Below are positions 21,960-35,385 of a stretch of 64,000 nucleotides of DNA, one piece after another; the first letter of the stretch is position 1; every line of letters starts with the position of its first letter. The position numbers were made by a program, and so were the translations under genes. This DNA is from Plenodomus lindquistii (taxonomy: Eukaryota; Ascomycota; Dothideomycetes; Pleosporales; Leptosphaeriaceae): contig JANUWI010000003.1 of the NCBI GenBank assembly GCA_025504975.1, positions 2,976,001 through 3,040,000 on the forward strand, read 5' to 3'. A model generated the notes under the pieces. It saw only the letters and a program-made list of their open reading frames with translations. It was not told the DNA's origin and made no database searches.

Positions 21960-23010
21960 ATGGCGACACCCCAGACCATTCTACCCGTACAGGCACCTGC
22001 GCCTCTTCAGTCGGCCGGCAATGTTGATTCATACCCCGAAGGGTATCCAAAGCTTGCGTTCTTCTTCTCTGAGTGCCCAAGATTAGTGCATGTCAGAAGG
22101 TTTTCTGGGCTTGCTGTTCGCTTGTTGCTTTATCGGCAGCAATATCTCGCCGAGTTGGAGAAGCAATTGCTGGAGCTTGAACAGAGTGCCAGTCAGATTG
22201 GGAATCCAGGTAGACATCCCTTTTGTAATCATTATACCGACCGTACTCCGATTCCCGATGACCCCAATATCGGGTTACAGACCATAGGGCACAAATTGTA
22301 TACCACGCTCGCGACTGAAGTGAAAGAATATGGTTCGTTTACGCCTTCAATTATGATGAAGCTGTACTTACTGTTATCAGAGGAAGCTATCATCCGCTTC
22401 AGTCAACTCGGCACGAAGGAGAACGACGTTGCAAGCCTTCGGCAAATTCAATGGCAACTTGGCGAACAGGGCCGACCATTCACTGGCGTCGATGCACGCA
22501 TCTGGGGCACTTGTGATAGTCCGCAGTCTTACGCCTCGGATATCATACGACTTATCGAGGAGCCTGCTCTCAGCGTGATGGGTAAATTGCTCAAAGACAA
22601 AGCCCTCTTGTGGGCGCCGTCCATGCCGAAGCCACTGCGAACCATCTTATTTGGACATCAAGGGCGTAAGGACTCGTTGCGACGATACGATATGAAGTCG
22701 TCTAGGTTCGAGGTCGCGTCGGTGCTGCTGGGCAATATCTCGGTCTCGCTCCTGGTCTATGCTGCTGTCACTACGCTGTACTTCACTACTGGGAAAGTAG
22801 GGAGCGTCGTTGCTGTGCTTGTGATTGCTGGCGTGACTACTTTGTGCAGCGCTTTATTCAAGAACCATCAGTTCCTATCCATTTTGTCGACGTGAGTCAG
22901 CTTCCTATTACTTTGGAGGATTCGCTAATATTTACAGGGTGTGCGCTGTCTTGGTCACACTGCTATTGAAGAACGATCCCACGCCGCAGCCATCACGTAC
23001 CTCTCTATAG
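21960..23010 (+). CDS. DUF6594 domain-containing membrane protein
   Basis: Two exons, 21960-22891 and 22938-23010, flank a 46-bp GT-AG intron; the product is 334 aa. The ATG at 21960 is used because the frame upstream extends only through a TTG. The N-terminal YPEGYPKLAFFFSECPRLVHVRRFSGLAVRLLLYRQQYLAELE is the typical start of this fungal family, followed by a helical region. The C-terminus has three hydrophobic segments, at about residues 255-320, with the third ending in exon 2. The family is expanded in Pezizomycotina and its function is unknown; membrane anchoring of a cytosolic helical domain is inferred. Confidence 0.85.
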
Positions 23011-26000
23011 GCTTACTGGAGAACGTATCTCATTCAATCTTACTGTAATGCAAGTTATTTGTCTCAAAGCGCGCATACGCTGTTTTGATGCTTCAAGTGA
23101 AATTTTGTCGTCATCACGGGTCCAATGAGAGTCAGAGATAGAATTGGGACGAGGGAGCTCGGAAGAATACTGGGTTACTCAGACCGACCAGATGATAAGT
23201 CAAGCAAAACCGACTTTTCATCTTCATCGACGCGTCAAGGGAGCAGAGCAACGCGCTAATGCATAACAGTGACTCCTACGCGGTTTCGAACAGGAGCGTC
23301 GCTCTTTGGAAATAAGACAAGCCGATCACCGTCAAGCTGCTGCCTAAGCTACAAGGCATCTGCGATTCATGCCTAGACCTGTGTATCTGGCGCCAAAGGT
23401 ACCCTCGCTGACGGTGCGCAGAGCCACTAGCCGTTGGCCCTGGTCAGGAGCTCGGTCTCTGCAGGCTAATGGGCTTGGACATGTAAACTCGAGATGACCC
23501 ATTGCGTCCGCTATGGAAGTCTCAGTCGCAAGGTTGCCAACTCCGCATCATGGACCGTTAGCCAAGAAGAGGCGGTGACATTTCTATATCCACTCGCCTT
23601 CCTGATCAACTTGGGCAAGGCCAGAGTAAAAGATAGACATTGCGCATACCCAATTGTTTCAAACGGTCTGGCAATGCCCAATGTGATCCAATCATAACGG
23701 GAATGAGTATCTTGCCAATATAGTAGTCTACTCCCTCGACACGCCATTTCCAGCGCAAGGATCACCACTTGCATTGTGGCCTGGCTAGCGTTTGGTATGT
23801 TGCAGATACGACAAGTCGTTTTGAGCATGAATGCTGGTGTGAGACAGAAATATAAAAAAGGACGGCGGCCGTCAAGCTCTGAGAGCAAGATATCGATATT
23901 GCAACCAACCGGATTGTACCAGTCTACGTTTCTTCTTGAACACGATCGAGTCGGCACCTCACCATGTCATCCAGTTCTGGGCCCAAAATCCAGCATCATG
24001 ATCGTTGCCTTGCCATCAACTACAAGGAGCAAGAAGGTAGGCCAGTCATCATTCATCATCACAAGTGGTTTTTCGCTGATTATGTTCAGACCGTCTTCGA
24101 AATGACGCTGCTTTCCAAGCCTGGTTAATCGAGGAAGCTCGCTTGATAGAAGAATCACATTTGGCTGTTCCACACTGGACAAAATTTGTGCCGCGGCCAA
24201 CCGTACCGAACAATCGATGCTCTGGGTGCTCGAGGGGCTCTGCGTAAGCCCTGGGGATATGTGCAATCACCACGGGCTTCAAGTCACTGGGCCGAAAAGA
24301 TCTCCCGATGGTTTTGGACCCTGGACAAACGCGTCGGGGCAGTACACCCTTGTCATCCGATTGTTAGGTTGGATAACTTCACCGGAGTAACGCACGGGAC
24401 TCATTTCTGAAGGGAAACATTCTGGGTCCAAAGAGACCTTGTTCAATGCGGCGTCGCTACGTTGGGCAGGGACTATCACACTTGCATGAGCACTTTTATG
24501 ATGACCTTCGGAGAAGAGGTGGGCGTGGGGGATGGAGTAGGTGTACACAGCCACAAATGTACCACAAAATTACTTTCATTAGAGTCTCTGTCAGTATGAT
24601 ACGTTGTGCCTTTATTCCAGCTCGAATATTGTCTAAAGTGTCCTGTATTGCTTCACATCTTCGCCAAGCAGACGTTGTCCTTCGCTGAGCCTTAGGCAAG
24701 GCACCGTAGAGCAACATCTTGGCCCAAAACACCCCACAAGTCAGCCTACGAACCACGTGGTATGCAAGGATGTTGATCGGTATGCTTTTGAAATTATACC
24801 CTAGTCGTTGGGCGCGGGACCGTCTTCCCCGGGTGTTTCTCGAGTCACGACTAACGGTGTGACATGCCAGTCGTCCTAGAAAGTGTCTGGCGACAGGATC
24901 CATGCACAAGAGCTACTTTGATTCTGCAAGTTCTGCCATAAGAAATTGGTTGGAGAGAGAAAGTTGGTCGCTAGAGGCAGTAGCTCGTCGCCTTTCATTC
25001 GCATGCCTGTCTCCAATTACCCCCAAGCCAACGGCCATGGCATCAAATGTAGGTTGCTCTCTCACAGCAGAGATAGTTTGCACATTAGAGGTAAAGAGAA
25101 ACGTACCGATCAGCGGCACAGGGGACGCTTCCTAATTCACGGGAAGGAGGACGAACTCAACAATTTGCAAAGGTCGGTGTGCTACGTCCTGCCAATCTTA
25201 CGAAGCGCCACCTCTCAGGCTCTGAGCTTCATGTGGTCCGAGAGATCTTCTTCAGGCCACCCGGGAAGGACCTTGCCTTCGGCTGACAGCCGAAGTTCCG
25301 CACAGAGACCCGATCCCGATCTTGCCTCAGAACGGTTCCCAGGTATTTGCGTGCCAGCACACGTTATTTCTTTGGCAATTTGTTCAATGACCGATTATTC
25401 ATCCGAGAAACCTCCAAACAGTCAGCGCAGGGCCGCGGGGGGAGACTGCGTTACCTGTTTTTGACTCACTAGACTTTGGTAAACTTAACTGGCAGGGCTG
25501 TGGGTAAGTATACCACGCCTATGGTAGCTGGTAAATGGACTATCTGGCCCATGTATGAAGACCTTCATCATTTAGACCAGAACAATGCCTTCTGCAGGAT
25601 CCAGACTTCGGCACAATCATCAAGAATTACACTTTTACACACATTCAGATCTCATTACTGATCCAAATCGTCCCAGTACATAACACACAGAACTGTAAAT
25701 TCTGTCAACGCCCCTGCCGCAACCCATGCCGCACCCTTACGCGCCTTCACGTCGTCCCAATCCTCGATCGGCTCCTGTCCCATGGCTTTCCAACACTAGC
25801 GCTACATTCCTGTGCATCGGGTAAAGGAGAGCTTGCGAGGACGCTCATAATGAGGGATCATATCAAAAGGCTTATTTTGACTGCATCTCAGGGCACACAC
25901 AATCTTTGCGTGGTGCTCACAATCAAGCGCTGGACAAAGTGGCTGAAAGGAATCGACTTGAATTGTGCGACTTGGGCGGATGGGAATGTTCAGTTTTCCT

Positions 26001-26714
26001 GTCGCAACGCTGTACTTCGAAGACTCACATGGGCCTTGACGGATCATTGACGCATCCTTGACATAGCAAGGAATCCCGTTCGTACACTGCATCGTATACT
26101 AAGCTGCTGACCGCAGAGTCTAGTTTGTGATTGTTGTACTCTCGCTACGTCCAACTTATATGGGTAGTTCATACACATGGGGCGGATGCACCATAAGAAT
26201 CGAGCTTCTTCGTTCACGTTCCGGAGAATCTTGGCTTGCGCAGCTTTGGGTCATATAGGGAGGGAATTGATAATGGTTTGACAATCCGAAGGGTGTTCCT
26301 AAAGACGAGTTTGAATCCTTTGAGCTCTCACTATCAGCTTCAGACTATCCTTGGCCAGCTTATCACTCGTCACCAGCCAGGACAGGCAGCCGGAAGCAGA
26401 GACGCTGTGGGACTAACACCGTGGAATCGTGTCTGCTTAGCTGTACTGTTGGATCCAACAAACCTAGTGAAATAAACTCGAAGCGGTATGCGAAATCTAC
26501 CAACTGGGCTCCGTCTCGGCAATTTGCATTGATGTGGACAATTTATAAACCCCTGCCCATTCGCTCGAAACTGCCGATACATCTCTTACACAACACTATG
26601 CGGCTATGTCCAAAGTACCGCGTGACTCCGATGATCTCGCGCAACGAGATATCTTAAGAAGGCGACTTGGTGCACTCGGTCTGTGACAGAGCTTGATCCA
26701 CCATCACCGTCACC
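23011..26714. other. 3.7-kb gene-poor stretch
   Basis: The composition is near that of the gene regions, with no RIP signature. Several 60-170 codon frames occur on both strands (for example 24946-25464 plus, 24496-24909 minus, 25802-26092 minus). None shows a recognisable domain, intron-supported extension or convincing codon pattern. It may hold decayed genes or species-specific transcripts; I can support none. Confidence 0.35.
26544..26550 (+). promoter_or_regulatory. TATA-like box of the AA9 gene
   Basis: TATAAAC lies about 170 bp upstream of the AA9 start codon, at a plausible core-promoter distance. Motif match only. Confidence 0.3.
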
Positions 26715-27035
26715 ATGAAGTCCTTGATGCTCCAACTACTCCTGGCAGCGATAGTCCAAGCACACTGTAAGCTAACGCACCACCAACATATACTCATGTT
26801 GACATCGTTAGATCGCTTCCCCAAGCTCATCATCAACGGCGTCGCCGAAGCGCAGGAGTGGACTTCTATACGCCAGACCAAGAACTATCAGACAAACTCT
26901 GGCGTTACGTCTGTAACGAGTGCCGATATGCGGTGCTTCCAGAATAAGCCTGGGACCGGGACTGCCACTATTGCTGCCGGTGACACAGTAGGATTCGTTG
27001 CTGCCGCATCCATCTCCCACTTTGGGCCTGTTCAG
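26715..27035 (+). pseudogene. AA9 lytic polysaccharide monooxygenase, N-terminal half, cut by a retrotransposon
   Basis: Exon 1 is 26715-26766 and exon 2 begins at 26812, after a 45-bp intron. Residues 1-16 form a signal peptide (MKSLMLQLLLAAIVQA). Cleavage exposes H17, the N-terminal histidine of the LPMO copper brace (HYRFPKLIINGV). The second brace histidine is H87 in SISHFGPVQ. The frame is intact to Gln92, where a Copia LTR begins after the duplicated TTCAG. Read-through into the LTR would add CESGFK and stop. The part at 41353 continues the same frame. AA9 enzymes oxidatively cleave cellulose or xyloglucan outside the cell. This allele cannot make a full enzyme unless the 14.3 kb were removed. 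Confidence 0.92.
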
Positions 27036-27192
27036 TGTGAATCGGGTTTCAAGTGATTGATTTATTCTACTTGTGTGGGCTATCCTCCTTTTATGAGGTA
27101 GCCTGCTCGCTTATGTGTCCTTAAGGGTCCACATTAGCGTGCAAACGGTGAATGGTACATCACGTGATAGGACTCCCAGTGATCATCTAACA
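27036..27192 (-). repeat. Copia LTR (element 3' LTR)
   Basis: On the minus strand it starts TGTTAGATGATC and ends GATTCACA. It retains CA/TG dinucleotides throughout and appears close to the original sequence. Confidence 0.92.
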
Positions 27193-27974
27193 GCCCCCCT
27201 GAGTCTAAATCTGTAGTGGATTCTATAAGGCAGTTCTATAGCCTAGTTCTATACAAAGAGTATTCTCTATTAGAGTTATAGTTAGAGAGTTGCTAACTAT
27301 AAACTAGGTAACTATACTAGAGACTATTATTATATCTATTATTACTAGTAAATAGTAAATTGTAGTGTACAGACTATTTTTTTATATATTTAGAGAAAAT
27401 ACTATATATTTGTGTAAGCTACTTATTAGGTTATTATTAGCAGTTAATATATAGTTATTATTATTAAAAAAAAAGAGAGTATATATAGTAACTGCGCTAG
27501 CTATTTTAGTATTCTTACTATATAGTAGACCTAGAGTGCGATAAATAGTATTAAATTTAATAGAGTTAAACGCTTTAGTAAGTATATTAGCTAGGTTCTT
27601 TTTTTTACTAATCTAAGTAATAATAATTATACTTTTTTAGATATATTTACGTAGAAAGTAGTAGTAGAGATTAATATATTTACTATGCTAGTAGAATTTA
27701 GAGTTTTTTAATAGCTTAATAACTAACTTATTATCTACTCTAATAAAAATATAGTTAAATTAAATATTAGTACTAAAATTATTAATAAAATTTTTAATCT
27801 AAATAGCTTTTTTTATAGTATTTAAAAGAGCTATATACTCTACTTTATATATAAATAGAGTAGTAGTTTTCTAAATTATAGAGTATTATAATACTAGCTC
27901 TCTAGTAAAAGTAAAAATATAACTAGTAGTAGAACGCTAAGTATTAGAGTATCTAGCCTAGTTAGTATTATAAT

Positions 27975-28284
27975 TATAATATCTAATAGAATATTACTAC
28001 AATAGATAATACAGAATAGAATAGATTAATTAGATAGGTAAATAAAAATACTATTTAAGAATTAAAAATAAATAAATTATTACTTTTTTATTTTTCTACC
28101 TCTAGTAGGCTTTATACCCTATTTTTTATTTTTTTTTTATACGTTTATAGAATCTCTAGCCTAAAGTAGAGAGCTAGAGGCCTTTATACTTTAGTATAGG
28201 GTGTAATAGCTTTCTCTAGCCTATAATAATTTTTTATAGACTATTTTAGTTTAAATAGTAGGGAAGCTACCTAAAGGCCTAATA
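27975..28284 (-). repeat. Gypsy-1 LTR (element 3' LTR)
   Basis: 310 bp, aligned without gaps to 35076-35385. All differences I could see by eye are C/T or G/A transitions. The ends TA...TA are RIP forms of TG...CA. Confidence 0.85.
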
Positions 28285-31200
28285 TTATCCCTTTTTTAAA
28301 CTTTAATTAATCTAATTAGATAGTTTTAATACCTACCTACATTTTATAGATAATATAGTATTATATTTTTAGAGTAATAAATAAAAATAAAAATTTTAAC
28401 TTTATTTATAACTTTATTTATAGATTATAGTTTATAATTTTACTTTTACTTTACTACTATTTTATAGCCTATACTAGCTTTTTTTAGCTATAATATAAAA
28501 GGTTACTTTTTTTTTATTTTAGTTTATTACTTCTATACTATTTTTTTATCTAGTAAGTATTTTTTAAATTTTTTATATAGCTATTAGCTATAGAGGTTAA
28601 ACTTTTATATAGTCTAATATAAGCTATAATACTCTATTCTAGCGCAGTATAAAGCTAACTAGCTTAGTAAAACTATTTATACTTTTAACTAATTTTTTTA
28701 GTTTTATTTAATCTATTCTAGCCTATAATAAATAAAGGCTAGGTCTTTAATAATATTTTTAATACTAGTTAAATAACCTACTACTACTATATTTACTATA
28801 ATATTACTTTTACTACTAGTAATTTTTATTTTACTAGTATTTATAGTTATATTATACTAGTTATTACTAATAATAATATTATTCTTTATAAAGTCTAGAA
28901 CGCTAGTAAAAAAAATAAAATTATTTAGTACTAGCGCTGCTTTCTAATAAATAAAAAGTACATAGCTATATATTTTTTTTTTAGCTTTAAATAGTTTATA
29001 CTAATTTATTCTAGCGCTATAGCTTTATAAAAATACTACTAGTATTTATTATAAAGTCTATATAGCTATATAGCTTTTCTAGCCTACTTTCTAAAACTTT
29101 AGCGCTAGTCTCTATAAAGTAGATAGTTTAGAAGTTTTTTCTACTAAATAGTTAGCTATTCTAGACACTATTTACTAGAAGTATAGCGTTTAGTTTAAAA
29201 ATATTAATAAATAAATTCTTTCTAGCTATTTTAGCCTATTCTAGTTTATACTAATATTTTCTAGTATTTAAATGCTTTATTATTACTACCTCTTTTTATA
29301 TAGTAGTGCTCTAGGTAGAGATAAAAATTCTAAATCTAAACTATACTTTATTTTCTATTTTTATATTAAATTAACTATAGTTATTTATTTTAATACTACT
29401 AAAAATAACTATAAATACTTTAGAACTAAAAAGTATAAGTATAATAAAAATCTATCTAGTACTTTTAAAAAGCGTAGAGTATATACTATTATACTCTATT
29501 ATAGACTATTCTAACTCTTTTCTAGTATAAGTTTTTTTAGAATTCTAATCTATTAGAACTAGCTTATTAGGCTTTTTTTCTAAAAATTACTAATTTTAAA
29601 TTAGAGCGTAGTAATACTTCTAGTAGTGTAAAAAATAAACTAACTAGAAAAATTATTAAAAAAAAGGCTAATTTAGTAGTTTTTAATACTAAATAATTAC
29701 TTCTAGGCTATTCTAGGCTATTTTAAGCCCCTCTAGCTTTTTTTCTATTTCTTTAGTTCTTTTCTAGGCGTTCTAGCTTTAAAAGGCCTGTTTCTAGTAG
29801 TTCTAGTTTTTTATAGCCCTTTATAGCGCTTAATAGTATAAGTAATTAAATAATACTTTTAAATTTATAACTTTTTTTTACCTTTTTATATATATCTACT
29901 TTATTAGTAACTTATATATTTTTTACTATATTTTTAGTATTTATTTTACTTATAGTATTTAGGCTTACTCTAGTTTTTTATAGACTATAGTAGGTTATAT
30001 TAATTTATACTAGTATAGATTACGCGTAGAGTACCTATAAATACTTTTAAAAACTCTATAAAAAAAAAAGTAAAAGTTTACTTTTACTTTTTATAATTCT
30101 ATATTATAGCTACTTTTTTTTTTTTAAAAAGTTATTTTTAACTTCTAGTAGTTATATATTATTTCTTTTTTTAGCTTAGTAAGCTTCTAGTTCTTTTCTA
30201 GAACTTTTTAAATACGTTAGCTAAAATATTTAGCTCTAGCTTTTATAAATTTTTTTTTTTAAATATTTTATTTATTTTACTAAATATTACTACTTTTTTA
30301 TTTTATTTTTTTTTTTATTTAGCAGCTTTTTTACTTTATATATATTATTACTTATTTCCTATAAAGTATATACAGAATTATTTTTTAAATAAAAAATAAA
30401 GTTTAAAAGGTTATAAAGCTCTAGTAAAAAGGCGTAGAATACTAGATAAACTTTTTTAAATTTAGATAGGTCTACTTTAAACGTACTTAGGCTATACTAG
30501 GCTATTATATAGCCTAGCCTAATATATTTCTAGTCTAACTTTTTTTTTAATTATAAAAACTAGATATTTTTATTTAAAACTAGAATTTAATTGCCTATTT
30601 TAAAAAAAATATCTAATTTTTTTTTATTAGCGTATTTTTTTTAGTATTTCTAGATTTTTATAATATTTTTTTTATACTTTTTTTAAATTCTAAGCACTTC
30701 TAATATAACTTGCTTTTCTAGAGGACTTTCTCCTGCTAGTATAGCTATTATAGGCTATTCTAGTCTAATTAGATTCTATCTAGTATAGGCTTAGAAAAGT
30801 ATTATTTTTATAATTATATAAATACTATTATTATATATATATTTTCTAGTATATATCTAAAAAGCCTAGTTATCCTATTTTAAATAGTAGTAGTATTAAA
30901 AATACTATTCTAAAGTTTAGTTTTACCTTTCTATCTATTTATTAGTCTAGAGGTAGAAAGTAGAGGTAAGTACTTTTTTTAAATTTAGATAGTACTAGAA
31001 TATTTTCTAGTATTTAGCGTTTATAAAAGGTTCTCTATCTAATATAATTTTTTTAAAAACTCTATAAAGCTTTACTACTTTTCTAATCTATACCTAAATA
31101 AAGTTAGTACTATTCTAGTTTACCTAGGCTAGAATATAGTATACTATTTTTATTAGTCTATATACTACTATAAATATAGCATTATATATAATACTACTAT

Positions 31201-34200
31201 ACTTTAAAAAAAGTAATTTAGTAATAAAATCTATTATAACTTCTTTCTATAGCTAGTTAAATAGAGAAAAAAAAGTAAATAGTCTATAAAGTCTATATCT
31301 AGTAGCTATTAACTATTTATATACTAGATAGTTTTTATAGTAGTTCTCTATATTTTTTTTTATTTCTTTTTATATAAATTAGCGCTAGAGCTTTTTAAAT
31401 ATTTTTTTTACGCTAAAATAACTAGTAAAAAGGTTATTATAGTATTTTTTTATTACTAGTACTTTTTTTTTAATTAGAGTAAATTTTTTTTAATTTTTTT
31501 AACCTAGATTAACCTAGACTAGATTATTCTAGGTTAGTTTAGCTTCTAATTCTTTATTTAAAACTTTATTAGCTTTTAATAGTAGGCTGCGCTTTTTATT
31601 AGCTTTATTCTATTTTCTTTTAGTTAATTTAATTTTTATAAATTTCTAGAGGGTTTAGTCTATTTTTTAGAGTTAATTACTAGATCTAGTAGAAACTATA
31701 TTTACTAAAATTAGATTTTCTAGCTTTCTTTATAAAAAGTTCTATAGTAGTATTATAAAAGTTTTATTATACTTCTATTCTAGCTTATTTACTTTAGCTA
31801 TATAGTCTAGCTTTTATAAAGGTTTATTTACTAGATTTATTTTACCTAGCTAATAGAAAAAAGTAAAATTATATTATAATAATACTAGATAGAATCTAAC
31901 CTACCTATAGTTAAAAGTTTTTATTTCTATAAACTATTATAGGTTTTTATAGTCTATTAATATTTTAAATAAAATAGCTTTAAAATAATATTACTAATAT
32001 TTTAGGCTTTAAACTATAGCTAGTAATTTTTAGTTATAGGTATTATAATTATATTCTACTATAATTAGTTTATATAAATAGAAATTAACTAGTTTCTATT
32101 AGGCCTTTCTACTTATTTCTAGAACTAACTAGTTTAGAATACTATATATTACGCCTCTAGAGGCGTTAACTTCTAGGCGTATTCTTCTATTACTTTTAAA
32201 ATATACTAATATAGGTACTTTAAAAAAGTATTTTTTATTTTTTAAAAAGCTACTTTACTTTTAGTACTAAAATTAAATAGCTAGCTTTTTTTTTTTATCT
32301 ATAGCCTATTTTAGGCTGCCTCTAGCGCTTTCTATATTAGTTTTATAAAAAGTAGCGCTAATTTTAAAAAATTTATAATAAATCTCTAGTAGTAGTTTAT
32401 AAATTTAATAAATATCTAGATATTATATACTATAGTAAATTATAGCTAGTTTTAGACTATTTTAACCTATTCTAGGTTAATAAAACTCCTTTTTAGTATA
32501 ATAATATACTTTAGGTACTTTATATACTATATTTTCTATTTATACTTTTAAAGTTTTATATATAGCTTAGCTTTGCGTAAATAGCTAAGTATTTTCTATA
32601 TATAGGCTTTATACTTATTTTTATTATTAGAAAAAATAAAAATATTATTAAGGTATACTATATAAGTTATATTAACTAGACTAACTAAAGTTTAGTTAAT
32701 ATAGGCCTAGAACTATACTAGAGTATTAGTAAACCTAAAAGGTATTACTAAATATTTAAAGTACTTATATTAGATTTTAAAGGCTATTTTCTATTTATCT
32801 TTTTTTTTAATTCTAATTCTATAGTAGGCGTTATAGATATTAAACTTTATATAAATTTTTACTTTACCTAGTCTATCTAAAAATTTAGTAATTAGAAGTA
32901 GTAGGTGCCTATTTTTTACTATAATTTTATTAAAACTCTAGTAGTTAACGTATAGCTTTAAACTACTATTTTTTTTCTTTATAAAAAGAATAAATACTTT
33001 TACTAGAGACTTTAACCTTTATATCTAATTTTTAAATAAGTAGTTATCTATATACTTCTTTAGAATTTTAAGTTTAGTTTTTAAAAGGTTATATAGTAGT
33101 TAATATAGTAGTATTTACTTTTTTAGTATCTAGATAGTAAAATTAGCTAGGCTATAGTTAAAAAGAATTAATAAATTTTTTTTTAATACTATATCTATAA
33201 AATCTATATATTTTAGTAGTATTTATATAAAAGTAGCCTATACTAGGTTACTATAGGCTATAAAGCTAATATAAAGCGTATAAATATCTATTATAGAGTT
33301 TTTTATAGTATATTTAAACTATTTAGCTTTTTCTACTCTAACTTTTTTAAAAAGGCCCTAGTTTTTTACCTTTTTACTTTTAAAAAGTATTTGCTAAGTA
33401 GCATAATTAATTTTTAAAAAGTAAAAATTTATTTAGAGTAGCTCTAGGTATATAAAAAACCTTTAAAAGTTAAATACTATAAATAGAATCTTCTAGGTTT
33501 ATTTATAACCTCTAAAATTAGTAATAGTAACTTTAATAAAGGTTATACTATATACTTTTAGCTAGCCTCTATTTATACTTTTAGTAATAAAAAATAAAAA
33601 AAGAGTAATATTAAAATTAAACTTTTTTACTAATATTTATAATATTAAATTTAGCTATAAACTACTATCTAGTAGAGCTTTTTTAAACTCTAATAGGCCT
33701 ATTCTAAATTTAATTATAAATAGCTAGAATAGTTCTAGCTAGAGCGTTTTAGGTAAAATCTACTTAGTACTAATTATAGTAATTAAAGCTTTATAAGTAG
33801 TAAAAACTATATCTAGTCTTTCTACTTTTTACCTTTTTCTAAACTAGATTTTTTAGAGTTTTTCTAATCTCTATTACTTTTTAAGTAGTTAGGTTAAATA
33901 TAACTAACTTTTTTATAGCTATAGTAATAAACTTTATCTATTTTTTTACTAGACTACTTTTTATAGAGTTATTCTAAACTAGTATAGCCTAGTTTACCTC
34001 TTTTTTTACTTTTCTAGAACCTTTTTTTAAAGTTTTTTTTTTTTTATTTAACTTTAGGTTTACTTTTTTTTTTACTACTTTTACTAGCTTTATTTTTAGT
34101 AAATACTTTTTTACGCTAGTATATTACTATTACTAACTATTCTACTAAAGCTAGTGTATTTTAATAATTTTCTAGAAGTAAACTAAAATCTCTATAGATA

Positions 34201-35075
34201 TTATTATATAAAGCTATAATAAACTCTAATATTTAGATTTCTAGTAGCTTTAAGTAGCCTAGTTTTTTCTAGTATAGCTATAGAAAGTCTAGAAAGTCTA
34301 TAGACATCTAATTTAAACTTTAACTAGCCTTTTTTAAAGATTTAAAGGCTAGTTAATACTTTTTAGAGAGTATTTCTAGTAAATTTAGTATAACTATTTT
34401 AAATTTAGCCTAGGTTAGAGCTAAATAGGCTATTTCTAGCTATTTTTAGTTATTATAGGCCTGCTAGAGGGATTTTAATATTTTAGAAATATAAATAAGC
34501 CTAAAGTTAATTTTTTACTTCTAAGTTTTAAAATAAGTAGGTACTTTAAAAAAGTAAAATTTATAGTTTTTTTTTTAATAATTATACTTTACTTTATTTT
34601 TTTTAGTAAAGACTTTAGAGAGTTCTAGGTAAAGTAGACTAATAGATAAATTAAAAGTAACTACTATAATACTTTAGGTACTAGTATTTTTAAAAGTAAT
34701 ATTTTTCTAGTTTCTAGCTTTCTAATAGGTCTAGAGTATATTAATATCTACTAGTTTTTTATATTAGCGTTTTTAATAGAACTATTTACGTACTTTCTAG
34801 AGGCGTGCTTTTATATTTAATTTTTTATTAATATTATTATCTAGAGTAGGTAACTATAGGCTATTATAGTCTATAGTTAGTTTATTAATCTATATAGTAA
34901 ATTTAATAGGCTATATACTAGTAGAATTTAGATCTAGTACTAGAGCTAGGTTTATAGGTACCTATAGAGTTATACCTATATTACTAGTAGTACTATCTAA
35001 ATTTTCTATAGTAGGTTAATAATTTATTTTAATTATCTATATTTTATAAGTGTATAGTAGTTTAAATAATTTAAA

Positions 35076-35385
35076 TATAATACCTAATAGAATATTACTA
35101 TAATAGATAATATAAAATAGAATAGATTAATTAGATAGGTAGATAAAAATACTATTTAGAGATTAAAAATAAATAAATTATTACTTTTTTATTTTTCTAC
35201 TTCTAGTAGGCTTTATACTCTACTTTTTACCCTTTTTCTATACATTTGCAGAATCTCTAGTTTAAAGTAGAGAGCTAGAGGCTTTTATACTTTAATATAG
35301 AGTGCAATAGCCCTCTCTAGCCTATAATAACCTTTTATAGGCTATTCTAGCTTAAATAGTAGAGAAGCTATCTAAAGGCCTAATA
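35076..35385 (-). repeat. Gypsy-1 LTR (element 5' LTR)
   Basis: 310-bp partner of 27975-28284, followed directly by the ATAAT target duplication. Confidence 0.85.

Larger units (their letters stand above)
27975..35385 (-). mobile_element. Gypsy-type LTR retrotransposon nested in the Copia element, RIP-saturated
   Basis: 7.4 kb with 310-bp LTRs at 27975-28284 and 35076-35385 and the target duplication ATAAT (27970-27974 and 35386-35390). The minus strand encodes YLNNIFIFSNN at 32623-32655, a RIP-altered copy of the Gypsy RT motif YLDDILIFS (Asp to Asn by G-to-A). A polypurine tract (AAAAAAGGGATAA on minus) abuts the left LTR, confirming minus orientation. CA and TG are almost absent and every frame is stopped. 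It is inserted between the RT and RNase H segments of the host Copia element. Confidence 0.88.

Noticed and set aside
24946..25464. 172-codon plus frame in the gene-poor stretch
   Set aside because: No domain, no intron-supported extension, and overlapping frames of similar length on both strands.
29272..29514. 80-codon frame in the AT island
   Set aside because: Composition is only Tyr/Lys/Asn/Phe-type codons expected by chance in RIP-mutated DNA within Gypsy-1.
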